From an uncultured Bacteroidales bacterium (GTDB lineage Bacteria > Bacteroidota > Bacteroidia > Bacteroidales > CHK158-818), in assembly GCA_949300615.1 (NCBI GenBank), contig CASGEW010000005.1, forward strand, positions 1 to 59,130: DNA of 59,130 bases. Reading direction: 5' to 3'. Both the position numbers and the translations under genes were made by a program. Of this stretch, positions 24,965-34,425 are shown in pieces. How positions within the stretch are numbered: the stretch's first letter is position 1; each line of letters begins with the position of its first letter. The notes beneath the pieces were generated by a model. That model had not been told where the DNA came from, made no database searches, and worked only from the letters and a program-made list of their open reading frames with translations.

Positions 24965-25492
24965 CTAAACCTCTACGGCCTGTTTCAGGAGTTCATCCGA
25001 CAGTTTCTGGGCATCATCCCCCTGAAAAGTAAGCAACGGAGAGGCAACGTCGTACGAAAACGGCTTATACTGGGACAGCTGAACAGTGAGGTACTGACGG
25101 TCGTCCGACACCAACATCTCCATTTTTATTCCCGAATTGTCGTTCGTGAACTGTTTCAAACGCGAAATATCGGCAAACTGTTTCGTTTCGATGGCAGCAC
25201 TCAACCGGCCATAATCCCGTACATCGAAAAACAATTCATACTCTCTCACCCGTTCACCGGTCGCTTTCAGGAAGATTCTCTTCTTCCCTCCCAACAACGA
25301 TACCAAAGCGGCACAGAACATGGCGAACGAAACCACCAGGTAAGCCATCCGGATAGAGGCACCGGCCTCTCCCTGGTACGAAGAGTACAAATAGGCCGTA
25401 ACCACCGCGATAGCTAAAAACAACAACGAATAAACAGAGAATTTTCTCTTTCTGACAACATCTTCACACTGGGATATCATAACTGTTTCCAT
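24965..25492 (-). CDS. Hypothetical membrane protein (two N-terminal helices)
   Basis: I do not recognise the family. With the ATG at 25492 the protein has 175 residues; the frame is open 24 codons further but that part is low-complexity hydrophobic. A short basic start (CEDVVRKRKFS) is followed by two close membrane helices (about 18-36 and 48-67). A soluble domain of about 105 residues follows (KATGERVREYELFFDVRDYGRLSAA ... LSDELLKQAVEV), with mixed strands and helices, so likely cytosolic. It has its own orientation, convergent with apbE, and no clear partner. Confidence 0.65.
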   Translation of the reverse strand: METVMISQCEDVVRKRKFSVYSLLFLAIAVVTAYLYSSYQGEAGASIRMAYLVVSFAMFCAALVSLLGGKKRIFLKATGERVREYELFFDVRDYGRLSAAIETKQFADISRLKQFTNDNSGIKMEMLVSDDRQYLTVQLSQYKPFSYDVASPLLTFQGDDAQKLSDELLKQAVEV

Positions 25493-25628
25493 AATAAATA
25501 AAATAATCGTAAGGGTTTGTAATAAAATTAGATATAGGTATAAAACTTTCTCACGGCCGCACACACGACACGACGCAAGAAGTACGATCCCTGGATGGGA
25601 CCTCCATAAAAGGCTGCGTTACAAACCG

Positions 25629-26030
25629 CTAAATGATTATTTCCCGAAGGGTATAGATATAGTACCTTGTCCCCTGCCATCCGGGAATCCCGGCGTGGAC
25701 ATCCTGCAACATAGCCCGGTATGCGGCCTGTTGTACCCCGTTATAATAGAAACGGGAATATCCGCAGGTTTGCTGCCAGGTACTGTGAGAAGAGAAGGGT
25801 TGAATTCGGAAAGAGAACGGAGTAAAACTGCCGCCGAATGTCTCCGGAAGAATATAGAGATCAATAACCGGCCCGTCAAAAGCGCCTGCGTCCGAATGTT
25901 CCTGCTCTACCGCTTGACCCCGGTCAAAGGGGAGACTTCCCGAAAACAGACCGGAGGAACTCTCCGATACGATTTTACCGGGTAACAGGATACACAAAAG
26001 AATAATCAGACAAGGAATGACCTTTCGCAT
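25629..26030 (-). CDS. Hypothetical exported protein
   Basis: I do not recognise this 133-residue protein. The ATG at 26030 starts a signal peptide (MRKVIPCLIILLCILLPGKIVS), so export is likely. The remainder is Ser-, Phe- and Gly-rich without clear repeats, with a Tyr-rich C-terminal third (CGYSRFYYNGVQQAAYRAML ... TRYYIYTLREIII). Two Cys are present (one in the signal peptide). A minus-strand TATCTTTG box at 26057-26064 could be its -7 element. It could be a real lineage-specific gene or a chance frame with a hydrophobic start. Confidence 0.45.
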   Translation of the reverse strand: MRKVIPCLIILLCILLPGKIVSESSSGLFSGSLPFDRGQAVEQEHSDAGAFDGPVIDLYILPETFGGSFTPFSFRIQPFSSHSTWQQTCGYSRFYYNGVQQAAYRAMLQDVHAGIPGWQGTRYYIYTLREIII

Positions 26031-26097
26031 AGACAGGTTCTCTCTTTCAAACGGCACAAAGATAATATTTTTCCATGAATAAACGATGATAACATTT

Positions 26098-26123
26098 TTT
26101 GTTTTTATTTTACCTTATATTTG
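26098..26123 (+). promoter_or_regulatory. Probable promoter of the symporter gene
   Basis: TATATTTG at 26116-26123 is an exact -7 box; a TTTG at 26098-26101 lies 14 bases upstream, shorter than usual. The expected leader is about 100 nt. Confidence 0.45.
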
Positions 26124-26226
26124 CAGTCTATTGAAACAGGTTTGCAGCGAACATAAAACCGGAATCTCCGTTATAGTTTATATGCTATCATAATCCATGT
26201 AGTAGAACCCAAAGAGAACAGATGAT

Positions 26227-27501
26227 ATGAGCAAGAGCAAAAAATTTCCCCTCTACATACAGATTCTTATCGGGATGGCAGCCGGTATCCTGGCCGGTAT
26301 CCTTCTCTCCCAACTCGGACTAAACAGAATCGTCATTTTCTGGATAAAGCCTTTTGGCGACATCTTTATCAACCTCTTGAAACTGGTGGCCGTACCGTTG
26401 GTTATCTTCTCCCTGCTCAAAGGCATCGGGAACCTGTCGGACATCAGCCGGCTGTCGCGAATGGGAGTAAAAACCATTGCTATCTACCTGGCTACCACGA
26501 TTGCCGCCGTCTGTTTAGGATTGGGACTGGCCTTGCTGATACAACCCGGCAACAGCCTTGCCCCCGAAGAAAGCGCCCAGTTGCAACAAGCGTATCAGAA
26601 TGTCGTTTCGCAGCAAAACGAGAACGCAACCGCCCTGCAAGAAAAAGGGCCGCTTGAATTCCTGACCAACATCGTACCCGACAACATCGTGACTGCCATG
26701 GGAAATAACGGGAATATGCTCCAAATCATATTCATCTCCATCCTGATAGGCATTGCCATCGTCCTGTGCGGAAAAGAGAAGATGGCACCCTTTATGAAGC
26801 TGATAGATGCCTTGGATACCCTGATACTGAAAACCGTCGATCTGATTATGCTGTTCGCCCCCATCGGGGTTTTTGCCCTGATGAGCGGAATCATCGCCGA
26901 CAGTTCCGGAAACTTATCCATCCTCAGTGCATTAGGCATATATGCCTTGACAGTAATCGCCGGATTGGTCATCCTGATAACCCTCTTCTATCCGACACTT
27001 ATCCATCTCTTTACCCGGGTGCCGGTAAAAAAATTCTTCCAAGCGATGATGCCCGTACAGCTGCTGGCGTTTTCTACCAGTTCCAGCGCAGCCACGCTGC
27101 CCCTTACCATGGAAAAGGTGGAAAAAGATTTGAAGATACCCAACGAAGTTACCTCGTTTGTCCTGCCGGTAGGGGTTACCATCAACATGGACGGCACCAG
27201 CTGTTACCAAGCCATAGCGGCCATCTTCATCGCACAGGTAATGGGCATCGAGTTAGGCTGGACCGAGCTATTGACCCTGATTGCCACCACGACCATCTCC
27301 TCCATCGGCACACCCGGTATCCCGGGCGGGAGTGTCGTCATCCTGATCATGGTACTGGCCTCCATCGGAGTTCCCCCCGAAGAGATGGCGCTGATATTGG
27401 GCATAGACCGCCCGCTCGACATGATGCGGACGGTTGTAAACGTTACCGGCGATGCAACCGTAGCCTCTATTATTGCGGCAGGAGAACCGGAGCAGCGGTA
27501 G
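26227..27501 (+). CDS. Dicarboxylate/amino acid:cation symporter (DAACS family)
   Basis: A 424-residue inner-membrane carrier of the GltP/DctA family, importing C4-dicarboxylates, glutamate or aspartate with Na+ or H+. Visible: the first helices (IQILIGMAAGILAGILL), KLVAVPLVIFSLLKGIGNL, the Ser-rich hairpin motif AFSTSSSAATLPLTM, NMDGTSCYQAIAAIFIAQ (helix 7 with the cation-site NMDGT), GTPGIPGGSVVI (the second hairpin tip) and, near the C-terminus, IDRPLDMMRTVVNVTGDATVA with the conserved Asp and Asn of helix 8. It is complete. Its 3' end overlaps the next gene, on the other strand, by 32 bases. Confidence 0.96.
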   Translation: MSKSKKFPLYIQILIGMAAGILAGILLSQLGLNRIVIFWIKPFGDIFINLLKLVAVPLVIFSLLKGIGNLSDISRLSRMGVKTIAIYLATTIAAVCLGLGLALLIQPGNSLAPEESAQLQQAYQNVVSQQNENATALQEKGPLEFLTNIVPDNIVTAMGNNGNMLQIIFISILIGIAIVLCGKEKMAPFMKLIDALDTLILKTVDLIMLFAPIGVFALMSGIIADSSGNLSILSALGIYALTVIAGLVILITLFYPTLIHLFTRVPVKKFFQAMMPVQLLAFSTSSSAATLPLTMEKVEKDLKIPNEVTSFVLPVGVTINMDGTSCYQAIAAIFIAQVMGIELGWTELLTLIATTTISSIGTPGIPGGSVVILIMVLASIGVPPEEMALILGIDRPLDMMRTVVNVTGDATVASIIAAGEPEQR

Positions 27502-27877
27502 GACGACGTACCGACAAGATGCTGTCCACGATAAATTTACTATATCCACGCCACGGCAGAGCTCCCAGATACTCCTTGTATTGCAGCTCCACCTCCATAC
27601 CACCCATCCGTTCCAACTGTTTGGCTACCGATTCGTTATCGACCGAAAAAAGGAACTGGTTGGACTGTATGGTCCCGGGAGTTTTGGACGACACCCCCGA
27701 AAGAATCATCTCGCCCTCGTACGTCTTAAAGAGATACCCCTTGTAAACCACATAATTCAACGTCCCGGTCTTGATACCCGAACCAAATACGAAATAGTAT
27801 TTGAAATAGACAAAACCGACTCCGCACAGCAACAATACAGCCAATGCGATAACAAGTATCTTTTTCAATTTCTGCAT
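27470..27877 (-). CDS. Conserved hypothetical membrane-anchored protein
   Basis: A 135-residue protein with a signal-anchor helix (about 7-26, ILVIALAVLLLCGVGFVYF) and a small beta-rich domain (TGTLNYVVYKGYLFKTYEGEMILSG ... VELQYKEYLGALPWRGYSKFIVDSI). The tone of the domain (one basic strand, YKGYLFKTYEGEM) is shared by a family of unknown function common in Bacteroidales, where it has sometimes been misnamed 6-phosphogluconate dehydrogenase. It starts 38 bases beyond the end of the TolC gene on the same strand, so it may be the last gene of the efflux operon. Its last 11 codons lie inside the symporter gene on the other strand. Confidence 0.75.
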   Translation of the reverse strand: MQKLKKILVIALAVLLLCGVGFVYFKYYFVFGSGIKTGTLNYVVYKGYLFKTYEGEMILSGVSSKTPGTIQSNQFLFSVDNESVAKQLERMGGMEVELQYKEYLGALPWRGYSKFIVDSILSVRRPTAAPVLLPQ

Positions 27878-27915
27878 ATTTTTTATTCGTAAAAACAGTT
27901 TAACCGGCCGAAAGT

Positions 27916-29214
27916 TTACATATGCAGACTTCCGCTCAACAACATCAGCGAAATCTCGGCTGTCTTGGCCTGGAACTCGGCCGAGAGCTTACGGGTGATG
28001 GCACTGACATAACTGCGTTGAAATTCGCGGAATTCAATCCCCGACAAATCGCCGATCCGATACCGTTCCATCGCAGCCTGCAACGTCTCATACGCCACCT
28101 CGGCACTTTCCGATTCAAAGGAAACCATCAACAAACTGTTTTCGTAACTGTTGTATAACTGAGCCAAATTACTCTTCATCTGCAATTCCAGGTCCTGATA
28201 ATTGAGCTCGCTGTTTTTCAACTCCACCTTGGAGTTTTTCAGTTTCGTACTGTTCTCCAACTTGTCGAAAATGGGAAAACTCATGGAGAAACCCCAAAAC
28301 AACCCACTGGATTGAGACGAGGTGGTAATTGATTGCGGAGAATCCGATTTAGAGAAGCTGTATCCCGATTCAAAATCAACGGTCGGGAAGAATGCCGAAC
28401 GGGCCAGCTTCAAATCCAATTCTGAAATCTTCTTGTCCCGCCGTGCAATTTCCAGCGACGTATTGTTGGCAATCATCCCGTTCTGGACATCCTCGTATTG
28501 GAACATCGGCAACAACACGATGGAGTCTTCTACATAATCGGCCGTCCTCAAATCAATATTCATCAACGTATTCAGGTTGATGTACGCACTTCGCAACGCC
28601 TCCTGCTGTTCTACCAACGAGGAGCTGTCTGCATTCAGGTCTATTTTGGTCTGTTTGAGTTCAAGCCCCGACAAATTACCTATTTTATACTTTTGCGTGG
28701 CAACCTCAAAACGTTGTTCCGACAAATCGAGCGTCTGTTTAGCCGCCTTTAACAATCCTGTCTGCACCAGGATATTGTAATAACCGGTACTTACCTGGGC
28801 AATCAAATTCTCAACCGCCAGCTGGGTTTCCAACTCTCCCCGCGAAACGATCTCTTTCAACCGGGCATGAGTGGTAAACATGGCCAATCCGTCAAAAATC
28901 CGCCAATTCAGGTTCACGCTGGCCGACAGGTTATCGGTAACGGTATTGTTGAATGTACTCTCGGCGCCATTCGAGTCGATACGTTTTGAATCGACCGTCG
29001 ATTCTCTTTGCGAAGCATTTGTCGAAAGCGAAGGCATAAAGACACCGTAATTGCGGTTGTTCCGATTGATCTCTTCGTTATTGACGGCAATACGGATACC
29101 GTAATTGGCATCCAACGCCTGAGCAATGCAATCCGACAAAGACATCATTTTTTGTGCCGAGCCCGGAACAACAGCCGACAACAGAGAAAATATACAGAGG
29201 AAGGTCCGTTTCAT
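27916..29214 (-). CDS. TolC family outer-membrane efflux protein
   Basis: A 432-residue outer-membrane channel of the TolC/OprM family with a signal peptide (MKRTFLCIFSLLSAVVPGSAQ). The repeated coiled-coil helices are clear: LSDCIAQALDANYGIRIAVNNEEINRNN at the start, and LSEQRFEVATQKYKIGNLSGLELKQTKIDL and LQAAMERYRIGDLSGIEFREFQRSY as the two matching helix-turn segments of the internal repeat. No Cys for lipidation. It overlaps the RND transporter by 4 bases (ATGA), so the three components of the pump are translated as a set. It would form the exit duct for the adaptor and inner-membrane pump encoded next to it. Confidence 0.95.
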   Translation of the reverse strand: MKRTFLCIFSLLSAVVPGSAQKMMSLSDCIAQALDANYGIRIAVNNEEINRNNRNYGVFMPSLSTNASQRESTVDSKRIDSNGAESTFNNTVTDNLSASVNLNWRIFDGLAMFTTHARLKEIVSRGELETQLAVENLIAQVSTGYYNILVQTGLLKAAKQTLDLSEQRFEVATQKYKIGNLSGLELKQTKIDLNADSSSLVEQQEALRSAYINLNTLMNIDLRTADYVEDSIVLLPMFQYEDVQNGMIANNTSLEIARRDKKISELDLKLARSAFFPTVDFESGYSFSKSDSPQSITTSSQSSGLFWGFSMSFPIFDKLENSTKLKNSKVELKNSELNYQDLELQMKSNLAQLYNSYENSLLMVSFESESAEVAYETLQAAMERYRIGDLSGIEFREFQRSYVSAITRKLSAEFQAKTAEISLMLLSGSLHM

Positions 29215-32200
29215 TCTTTTACTTCTATTTTTTTATCGTCATTAACATTTATTTTCGATGCCGACAGATAAGAGTAGATAGCCGGTATGACAAACAGGGT
29301 CAGCAACGTGGCAAAGATCAATCCGCCGACCACTGCAATCCCCATGGCCACGCGGCTTTCAGCTCCTGCACCGGTAGCCAGGGCCATCGGCAAAGTACCG
29401 AGGACGGTAGAGAAACTGGTCATCAAGATCGGTCGGAAACGCGATACGGCCGACTCGGTAATGGCATCGTACAGCGACAAACCGTCCGCTTTACGTTGAT
29501 TGGCAAACTCTACGATCAAGATACCGTTTTTGGTTACCAACCCAATCAACATGATGATACCGATCTCACTGAATATATTCATCGTCTGCCCATAGCATTT
29601 GAGCATGGCCAACGCTCCGATCAGAGCCAACGGAACGGTAAACATGATGATCAAGGGGTCCCGGAAACTTTCAAACTGAGCTGCCAAAACCAAATAAATG
29701 AATATCAATGCCAGGATAAAGGCAAACAGCAAACTGGATGAACTTTCGACAAAATCTTTTGAACTTCCCGACAAGGTCGTCTTGAAAGAATCGTCCAGCA
29801 CCTTTTCGGCAATGCGGTCCATCTCTTCGAGGCCGTCACCCAACGTATGCCCTTTGGAGGGAGAAGCCGATATGGTAGCCGACACAAAGCGGTCGTAACG
29901 ATACAACGCCGGCGGCATACTGTTCTCTTCCATCGACACTACGTTGTCTATACTAATCAACTTCCCTTGCGTATTGCGCACATACACTCCGGCCAAATCA
30001 TTGGGCTTACTCCGCTTATCCTTATCAAATTGCGTAATAATCTGGTACTGTTTCCCATCCAGGATGTAATAGTCTATGCGCTGGTCGCTCATGGTCAACT
30101 GCAAGGTTTCCGAAATATCCTGTACCGAGACGCCCAACAACGCCGCCTTATCGCGGTTAATTTGCAGGGTCAATTCGGGTTTGGTGAATTTCAGGTTCAA
30201 ATCGTAGGCCGAAAACATCGAACTGTTCGACACCTCTTCCATGAAATCGGGCAATACCCGTTTCAACTCATCCAGATTCTTGGCCTGGATAACATACTGT
30301 ATGGGCAATCCGCCCCGGGTACTCCCGAAGGTTTGTTTTTGCGAGATGATCGTCCGCGCACCGGTAAACTCACGCACCTTCACGGCCAGGTCTTCGGCTA
30401 TCTCCTGCTGGGTTCTGGTCCGCTCTTCGGGATCTTTCAACATGATATTTCCCGACCCGGAGTTGGTAGAACCACCACGTCCCACCATAGCCATAATCAC
30501 GCGGTTTTCGGGAACATCTTTTTCCAAGAAATCAGCCAACTCGTCCATATACTGTTCCATATACTCGAACGAAGAGCCTTCGGTAGCCGTAGAGGAGATG
30601 GCGAGCTGGGACCGGTCTTCCAACGGAGCCATTTCAGAAGGCAAATCCATCCACAAAAAGTAGATTCCGATCGTAGCCAATACCAAGATAATGGGAGCCA
30701 GGAAACGCACCTTCATAAACTTATGCAACGATTTGCGGTATCCCTCAGCCAACCCGAGGAAGAAGGGTTCGGTAAATTTATATATCTTATTATCCGTAGC
30801 ATTCCGCGTAAGCAGTTTGGCCGAAATCATGGGCGTAAACGAAAGGGCCACGAAAGCCGAGATAATCACGGCACCGGATATCACAATACTGAACTCCCGG
30901 AACAACCGTCCGGTCGTTCCTTGCAGGAACACGATGGGCAAGAATACGGCAACCAACGCTATCGTGGTGGCAATAACCGCAAAGAAGATTTCCTCAGAAC
31001 CTTTCAAGGCCGCCTCTTTGGGAGACATCCCCTTCTCTATCTTGTTATAGATATTCTCCATAACCACAATCGCATCGTCCACCACCAGCCCAATGGCAAG
31101 CACCATGGCCAACAGTGTCAAGATGTTTATGGTAAATCCGGCCAAGTACATGATGAAGAAGGTCCCGATCAACGAAATCGGAATAGCCAACGAGGGGATC
31201 AGGGTGGTACGCCAGTTACGCAGGAAGGCGAAGATAATCAACACCACCAGCACAAAGGCTTCGACAATGGTACTGCGAACCTCTTTAATGGAGTTGCGGA
31301 TAAAGACGGTTTCGTCCATATAAACACCGCTTTCATACTCATCCGGCAGGTCTTTTTTTACATCTTCCAATACCTCATATACCCGATCGACAATATCCAC
31401 ATAATTGGCCCCCGGTTGCGGGATAATGATACAGCTGACCATCGGGTCGCCGTTCAACTTCAAGATACTGCGTTTGTTTTCGGCATCGATTTCAGCAATC
31501 CCCACATCCTTGAAGCGAACCACGCGGTCCTCGTTCCGACTGATAATCAAGTTATTGAAATCTTCTACCGTTTGCAAACGGCCTAAGGTTCTCACCGTCA
31601 ATTCGGTTGCATTACCCTCGATACGTCCCGAAGGCAATTCTACGTTTTCGGTGGTAACAGCATTGCTGATATCCATAGGGGTCAGGCCGTATGCCGAAAG
31701 AAGCGCGGGGTCCATTTTCAACCGGATAGCCAAACGCTTTTCCCCCCATATTTCCACACTGCTGACACCGGGAATGGTCTGCAACCGCTCCTTGATATTT
31801 AAATCGGCATAGGTACTTACGTCGATGATTGAACGGGTCTTACTGGTTAAATAGACCCCGAAAATAGGCTGGGCATCGGCGTCGGCTTTCGATACGGTAG
31901 GAGGGTCGATGTCCTTGGGCAATTTCCGCTGAACACCGGACACCTTGTCGCGCACATCGTTAGCCGCTGTTTCCAACGGAATTTCCAACTCGAATTCAAT
32001 CGTAATACGGCTACTCCCGTCGCGGCTCTGGCTCGTAATGGAACGAATCCCGGATATACCGTTGATGGCCGCTTCCAGGGGTTCTGTTATCTGGGTCTCC
32101 ACCACATCGGCATTGGCACCGGTCATGGTAGCACTTACATTGATGATGGGAGGGTCCACACTCGGATAATCGCGCACCCCCAAGAAAGAGAGCCCGATCA

Positions 32201-32276
32201 GCCCGACAATCATCACCAACAGGTTCATCACCGTAGCTAATACGGGACGTTTTATACATGTAGAAGATAGACTCAT
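29211..32276 (-). CDS. RND efflux transporter, inner-membrane subunit (AcrB/MexF-like)
   Basis: A 1021-residue proton-driven multidrug/amphiphile exporter of the HAE1 RND group. The N-terminus has TCIKRPVLATVMNLLVMIVGL. Near residue 400 the helix 4 motif GLVVDDAIVVMENI carries the paired Asp residues of the proton relay. Helix 10 region has GLVTKNGILIVEFANQ. Porter-domain repeats with DIDPPTVSKADADAQPI and FGSTRGGLPIQYVIQA are present. The length is complete. It is flanked by the adaptor (19-base gap upstream) and the TolC gene (4-base overlap). The substrate is not predictable. Confidence 0.97.
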   Translation of the reverse strand: MSLSSTCIKRPVLATVMNLLVMIVGLIGLSFLGVRDYPSVDPPIINVSATMTGANADVVETQITEPLEAAINGISGIRSITSQSRDGSSRITIEFELEIPLETAANDVRDKVSGVQRKLPKDIDPPTVSKADADAQPIFGVYLTSKTRSIIDVSTYADLNIKERLQTIPGVSSVEIWGEKRLAIRLKMDPALLSAYGLTPMDISNAVTTENVELPSGRIEGNATELTVRTLGRLQTVEDFNNLIISRNEDRVVRFKDVGIAEIDAENKRSILKLNGDPMVSCIIIPQPGANYVDIVDRVYEVLEDVKKDLPDEYESGVYMDETVFIRNSIKEVRSTIVEAFVLVVLIIFAFLRNWRTTLIPSLAIPISLIGTFFIMYLAGFTINILTLLAMVLAIGLVVDDAIVVMENIYNKIEKGMSPKEAALKGSEEIFFAVIATTIALVAVFLPIVFLQGTTGRLFREFSIVISGAVIISAFVALSFTPMISAKLLTRNATDNKIYKFTEPFFLGLAEGYRKSLHKFMKVRFLAPIILVLATIGIYFLWMDLPSEMAPLEDRSQLAISSTATEGSSFEYMEQYMDELADFLEKDVPENRVIMAMVGRGGSTNSGSGNIMLKDPEERTRTQQEIAEDLAVKVREFTGARTIISQKQTFGSTRGGLPIQYVIQAKNLDELKRVLPDFMEEVSNSSMFSAYDLNLKFTKPELTLQINRDKAALLGVSVQDISETLQLTMSDQRIDYYILDGKQYQIITQFDKDKRSKPNDLAGVYVRNTQGKLISIDNVVSMEENSMPPALYRYDRFVSATISASPSKGHTLGDGLEEMDRIAEKVLDDSFKTTLSGSSKDFVESSSSLLFAFILALIFIYLVLAAQFESFRDPLIIMFTVPLALIGALAMLKCYGQTMNIFSEIGIIMLIGLVTKNGILIVEFANQRKADGLSLYDAITESAVSRFRPILMTSFSTVLGTLPMALATGAGAESRVAMGIAVVGGLIFATLLTLFVIPAIYSYLSASKINVNDDKKIEVKE

Positions 32277-32295
32277 AACGCAGGGATGTTTTCAA

Positions 32296-33372
32296 TTATT
32301 TAATATCCGTAATATGGATGGAAGCATCGGAACGAATCTGCATCAATCCGGTGGTAATAATCGTATCGCCTACTTCTATCCCCGATAACACTTCTATCTG
32401 TTCGTCTGTCCGTTCGCCGGTTTCTACCGGAACGCTTTGCGCTTTACCGTTTACCAGTTTCCAGACACTCTTTCCGCCCATTTCCGGCACGATAGCCTCG
32501 GTCGGCAACAGGATAGAATGTTCCGACTGGCTCGTTATCAAGTTCAAACGGGCAAACATCCCGGCCGACAAGCGGCTGTCTGCACGGTCGCACCGGGCAC
32601 GCAACATGATGGTGCGGGTTTCCGGATCGACCCGAGGATCAACGGCATACACCGTTGCCGTAAACTCTTTATCGGATGCCTCGATGGTAAACGACACTTT
32701 GGCATTGATCAACGGCAACCCTGCATATTTTTCAGGGATGGAGAATTCTACTTTCAACCGGTTGTCATCTACCAGGCGGCTCACCAGGACGCCCGGTTGC
32801 AGGTAAGCTCCCAAACTGACTTCCCGGAATCCGATCAAACCGTCGAAGGGTGCACGCAATTCGGTTTTGGCTATTTTCACATCCAGCAAGGCAATATCGG
32901 CCTCTACCATGTTAAAGTCGGTTTGTACCTGATCGTACTCTTCGCGGCTCACGGCCTCCTGTTCAAAGAGGACCCGTTGGCGATTCAACTTTTCTTCCAA
33001 CAACTTCCGCTGGAAAGAGGCCCGCTGGTGTTGTGCCAGCAGATCGGAATCGTCCACTTTCAACAACAAATCTCCCTCTTTCACCCGGGAACCCTCTTTA
33101 AAATAGATTCCCACCACTTTCCCAGCACTTTCCGCCGTCAAATCCACCTCTTCGTTGGGCAGCAGCGTTCCCACGGCAGGTATCGATGAGACCAGTTTTT
33201 GCTCTTTGGCAATACAAGCCTGTACATTCAAGGTCGAAGATTTCGCTTTTCCCGGCATCGGATTCTCTTCCGGTTGATCTGCGTTGTCTGGCCAATACCG
33301 ATACGCAACAAGACCGCCGATGAAGAGCAGCGGCAATGATATCATCACAATTCTTTTATACTTAAACATCAT
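32296..33372 (-). CDS. RND efflux periplasmic adaptor (membrane fusion protein)
   Basis: A 358-residue HlyD/AcrA-like adaptor. One N-terminal membrane anchor (about 7-23) has no lipobox. The lipoyl half-motifs flank a short hairpin: SAGKVVGIYFKEGSRVKEGDLLLKVDDSDLLAQ and KIAKTELRAPFDGLIGFREVSLGAYLQPG; the coiled-coil hairpin between them is short (about 60 residues). The barrel and membrane-proximal domains follow, ending with VLSGIEVGDTIITTGLMQIRSDA. Two successive ATGs (33372 and 33369) lie inside the last codons of the upstream flippase-like gene, an 11-base overlap. Confidence 0.95.
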   Translation of the reverse strand: MMFKYKRIVMISLPLLFIGGLVAYRYWPDNADQPEENPMPGKAKSSTLNVQACIAKEQKLVSSIPAVGTLLPNEEVDLTAESAGKVVGIYFKEGSRVKEGDLLLKVDDSDLLAQHQRASFQRKLLEEKLNRQRVLFEQEAVSREEYDQVQTDFNMVEADIALLDVKIAKTELRAPFDGLIGFREVSLGAYLQPGVLVSRLVDDNRLKVEFSIPEKYAGLPLINAKVSFTIEASDKEFTATVYAVDPRVDPETRTIMLRARCDRADSRLSAGMFARLNLITSQSEHSILLPTEAIVPEMGGKSVWKLVNGKAQSVPVETGERTDEQIEVLSGIEVGDTIITTGLMQIRSDASIHITDIK

Positions 33373-34396
33373 TCATTAAGGTTTTATGTTGTGTGTTTTC
33401 TTCTCCTATATTTTCATTGGTTTTATTTTCAAGCATAATGGAAAACATCGTATAGAGGCCCAATAAAACAATCAGCACCATCTGGGCGCCATGGGCCACA
33501 AATGCAAAAGCGCCGGCCTGACTTTCGCCGATGCCGTAAATGACCAACGTGGCCACAATGGCAAAATGCCACGGGCCCACCCCGCCTTGTACCGGCAATC
33601 CCATACTCAGGCTTCCCATCACAAACATGGTCAAAGCCGGCATGATGCCCAAATGTTCACTGAAATCGAATGCAAACAGGCATACATACAGTTGTAAAAA
33701 ATAGCATAACCATATCAGCAGCGTATAAAACAAAAAACTGGTTTTATACTTCATGCGCACCACGGTAACGAATCCGCACCATAAATTGGCCATTACCTGC
33801 CGTATCCTAACTACCCACAGATGGTCTTTATATTTACGGAAAACCCAGACTACCAACAGGACAAATAGCGCTATCCCCAGATACATCCACGGCGAAGCAA
33901 CCATGTCGCGCAGGCGGCTTTCCAACGACGGGTATTGCGACAAAAACCTAAAAAAAACGGGCATCTGTAATAAGAATACCCCTCCTGTCAACAAAGCTAC
34001 CGCAATCGTATCGGACAAACGATCGGAAACTACCGATCCCAACACCTGTGTAAAAGGCATTTTACTACGCCGGGCAATGTATCCGCACCGCCATACCTCG
34101 CCCAAACGGGGGAAAACAAGGTTGACCGCATACGTCCCAAAAATGGCATTTGTCAAACGCACCATCCCCGGGTCGTTCCCCAACGACAGCAACTGCAAAC
34201 GCCACCTCAACGCACGCAGCACATGGCTCAGCAAACCAAAAAGCATGGAAAACAGAATCCACTTATAATGAATGCCCGACTGTAAAATCCGTATTATTTC
34301 CGCTGTATCCAGATGACTGTACAGGTAAACAAAAATAGCGACCCCAAAAAGTAACGGCAATAAAAACTTAACTATATTTCGGACTATTTTTTTCAA
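33362..34396 (-). CDS. Flippase-like polytopic membrane protein (LPG synthase TM / UPF0104 family)
   Basis: A 344-residue inner-membrane protein with about eight helices. Family marks are HYKWILFSMLFGLLSHVLRALRW near residue 45, NAIFGTYAVNLVFPRLGEVWRCGYIARRSKMPFTQVLGSVVSDRLSD (about 88-135), and GLPVQGGVGPWHFAIV. This is the transmembrane part of lysylphosphatidylglycerol synthases without the catalytic domain, a family that includes lipid flippases. The only suitable start is a TTG at 34396 (a TAA lies five codons upstream in frame and no ATG is near). Its last 11 bases overlap the pump adaptor, so it is the first gene of the efflux operon. Confidence 0.9.
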   Translation of the reverse strand: MKKIVRNIVKFLLPLLFGVAIFVYLYSHLDTAEIIRILQSGIHYKWILFSMLFGLLSHVLRALRWRLQLLSLGNDPGMVRLTNAIFGTYAVNLVFPRLGEVWRCGYIARRSKMPFTQVLGSVVSDRLSDTIAVALLTGGVFLLQMPVFFRFLSQYPSLESRLRDMVASPWMYLGIALFVLLVVWVFRKYKDHLWVVRIRQVMANLWCGFVTVVRMKYKTSFLFYTLLIWLCYFLQLYVCLFAFDFSEHLGIMPALTMFVMGSLSMGLPVQGGVGPWHFAIVATLVIYGIGESQAGAFAFVAHGAQMVLIVLLGLYTMFSIMLENKTNENIGEENTQHKTLMNDV

Positions 34397-34425
34397 TTTA
34401 TCGTGTTTTTAGCGATTAAAAACAT

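Noticed and set aside
29847-31586. A 579-codon open frame on the plus strand
   Set aside because: It lies wholly antisense to the RND transporter gene, has His- and Gln-rich low-order sequence and no domain. Long shadows are expected from the C/G-rich codon bias of this genome.
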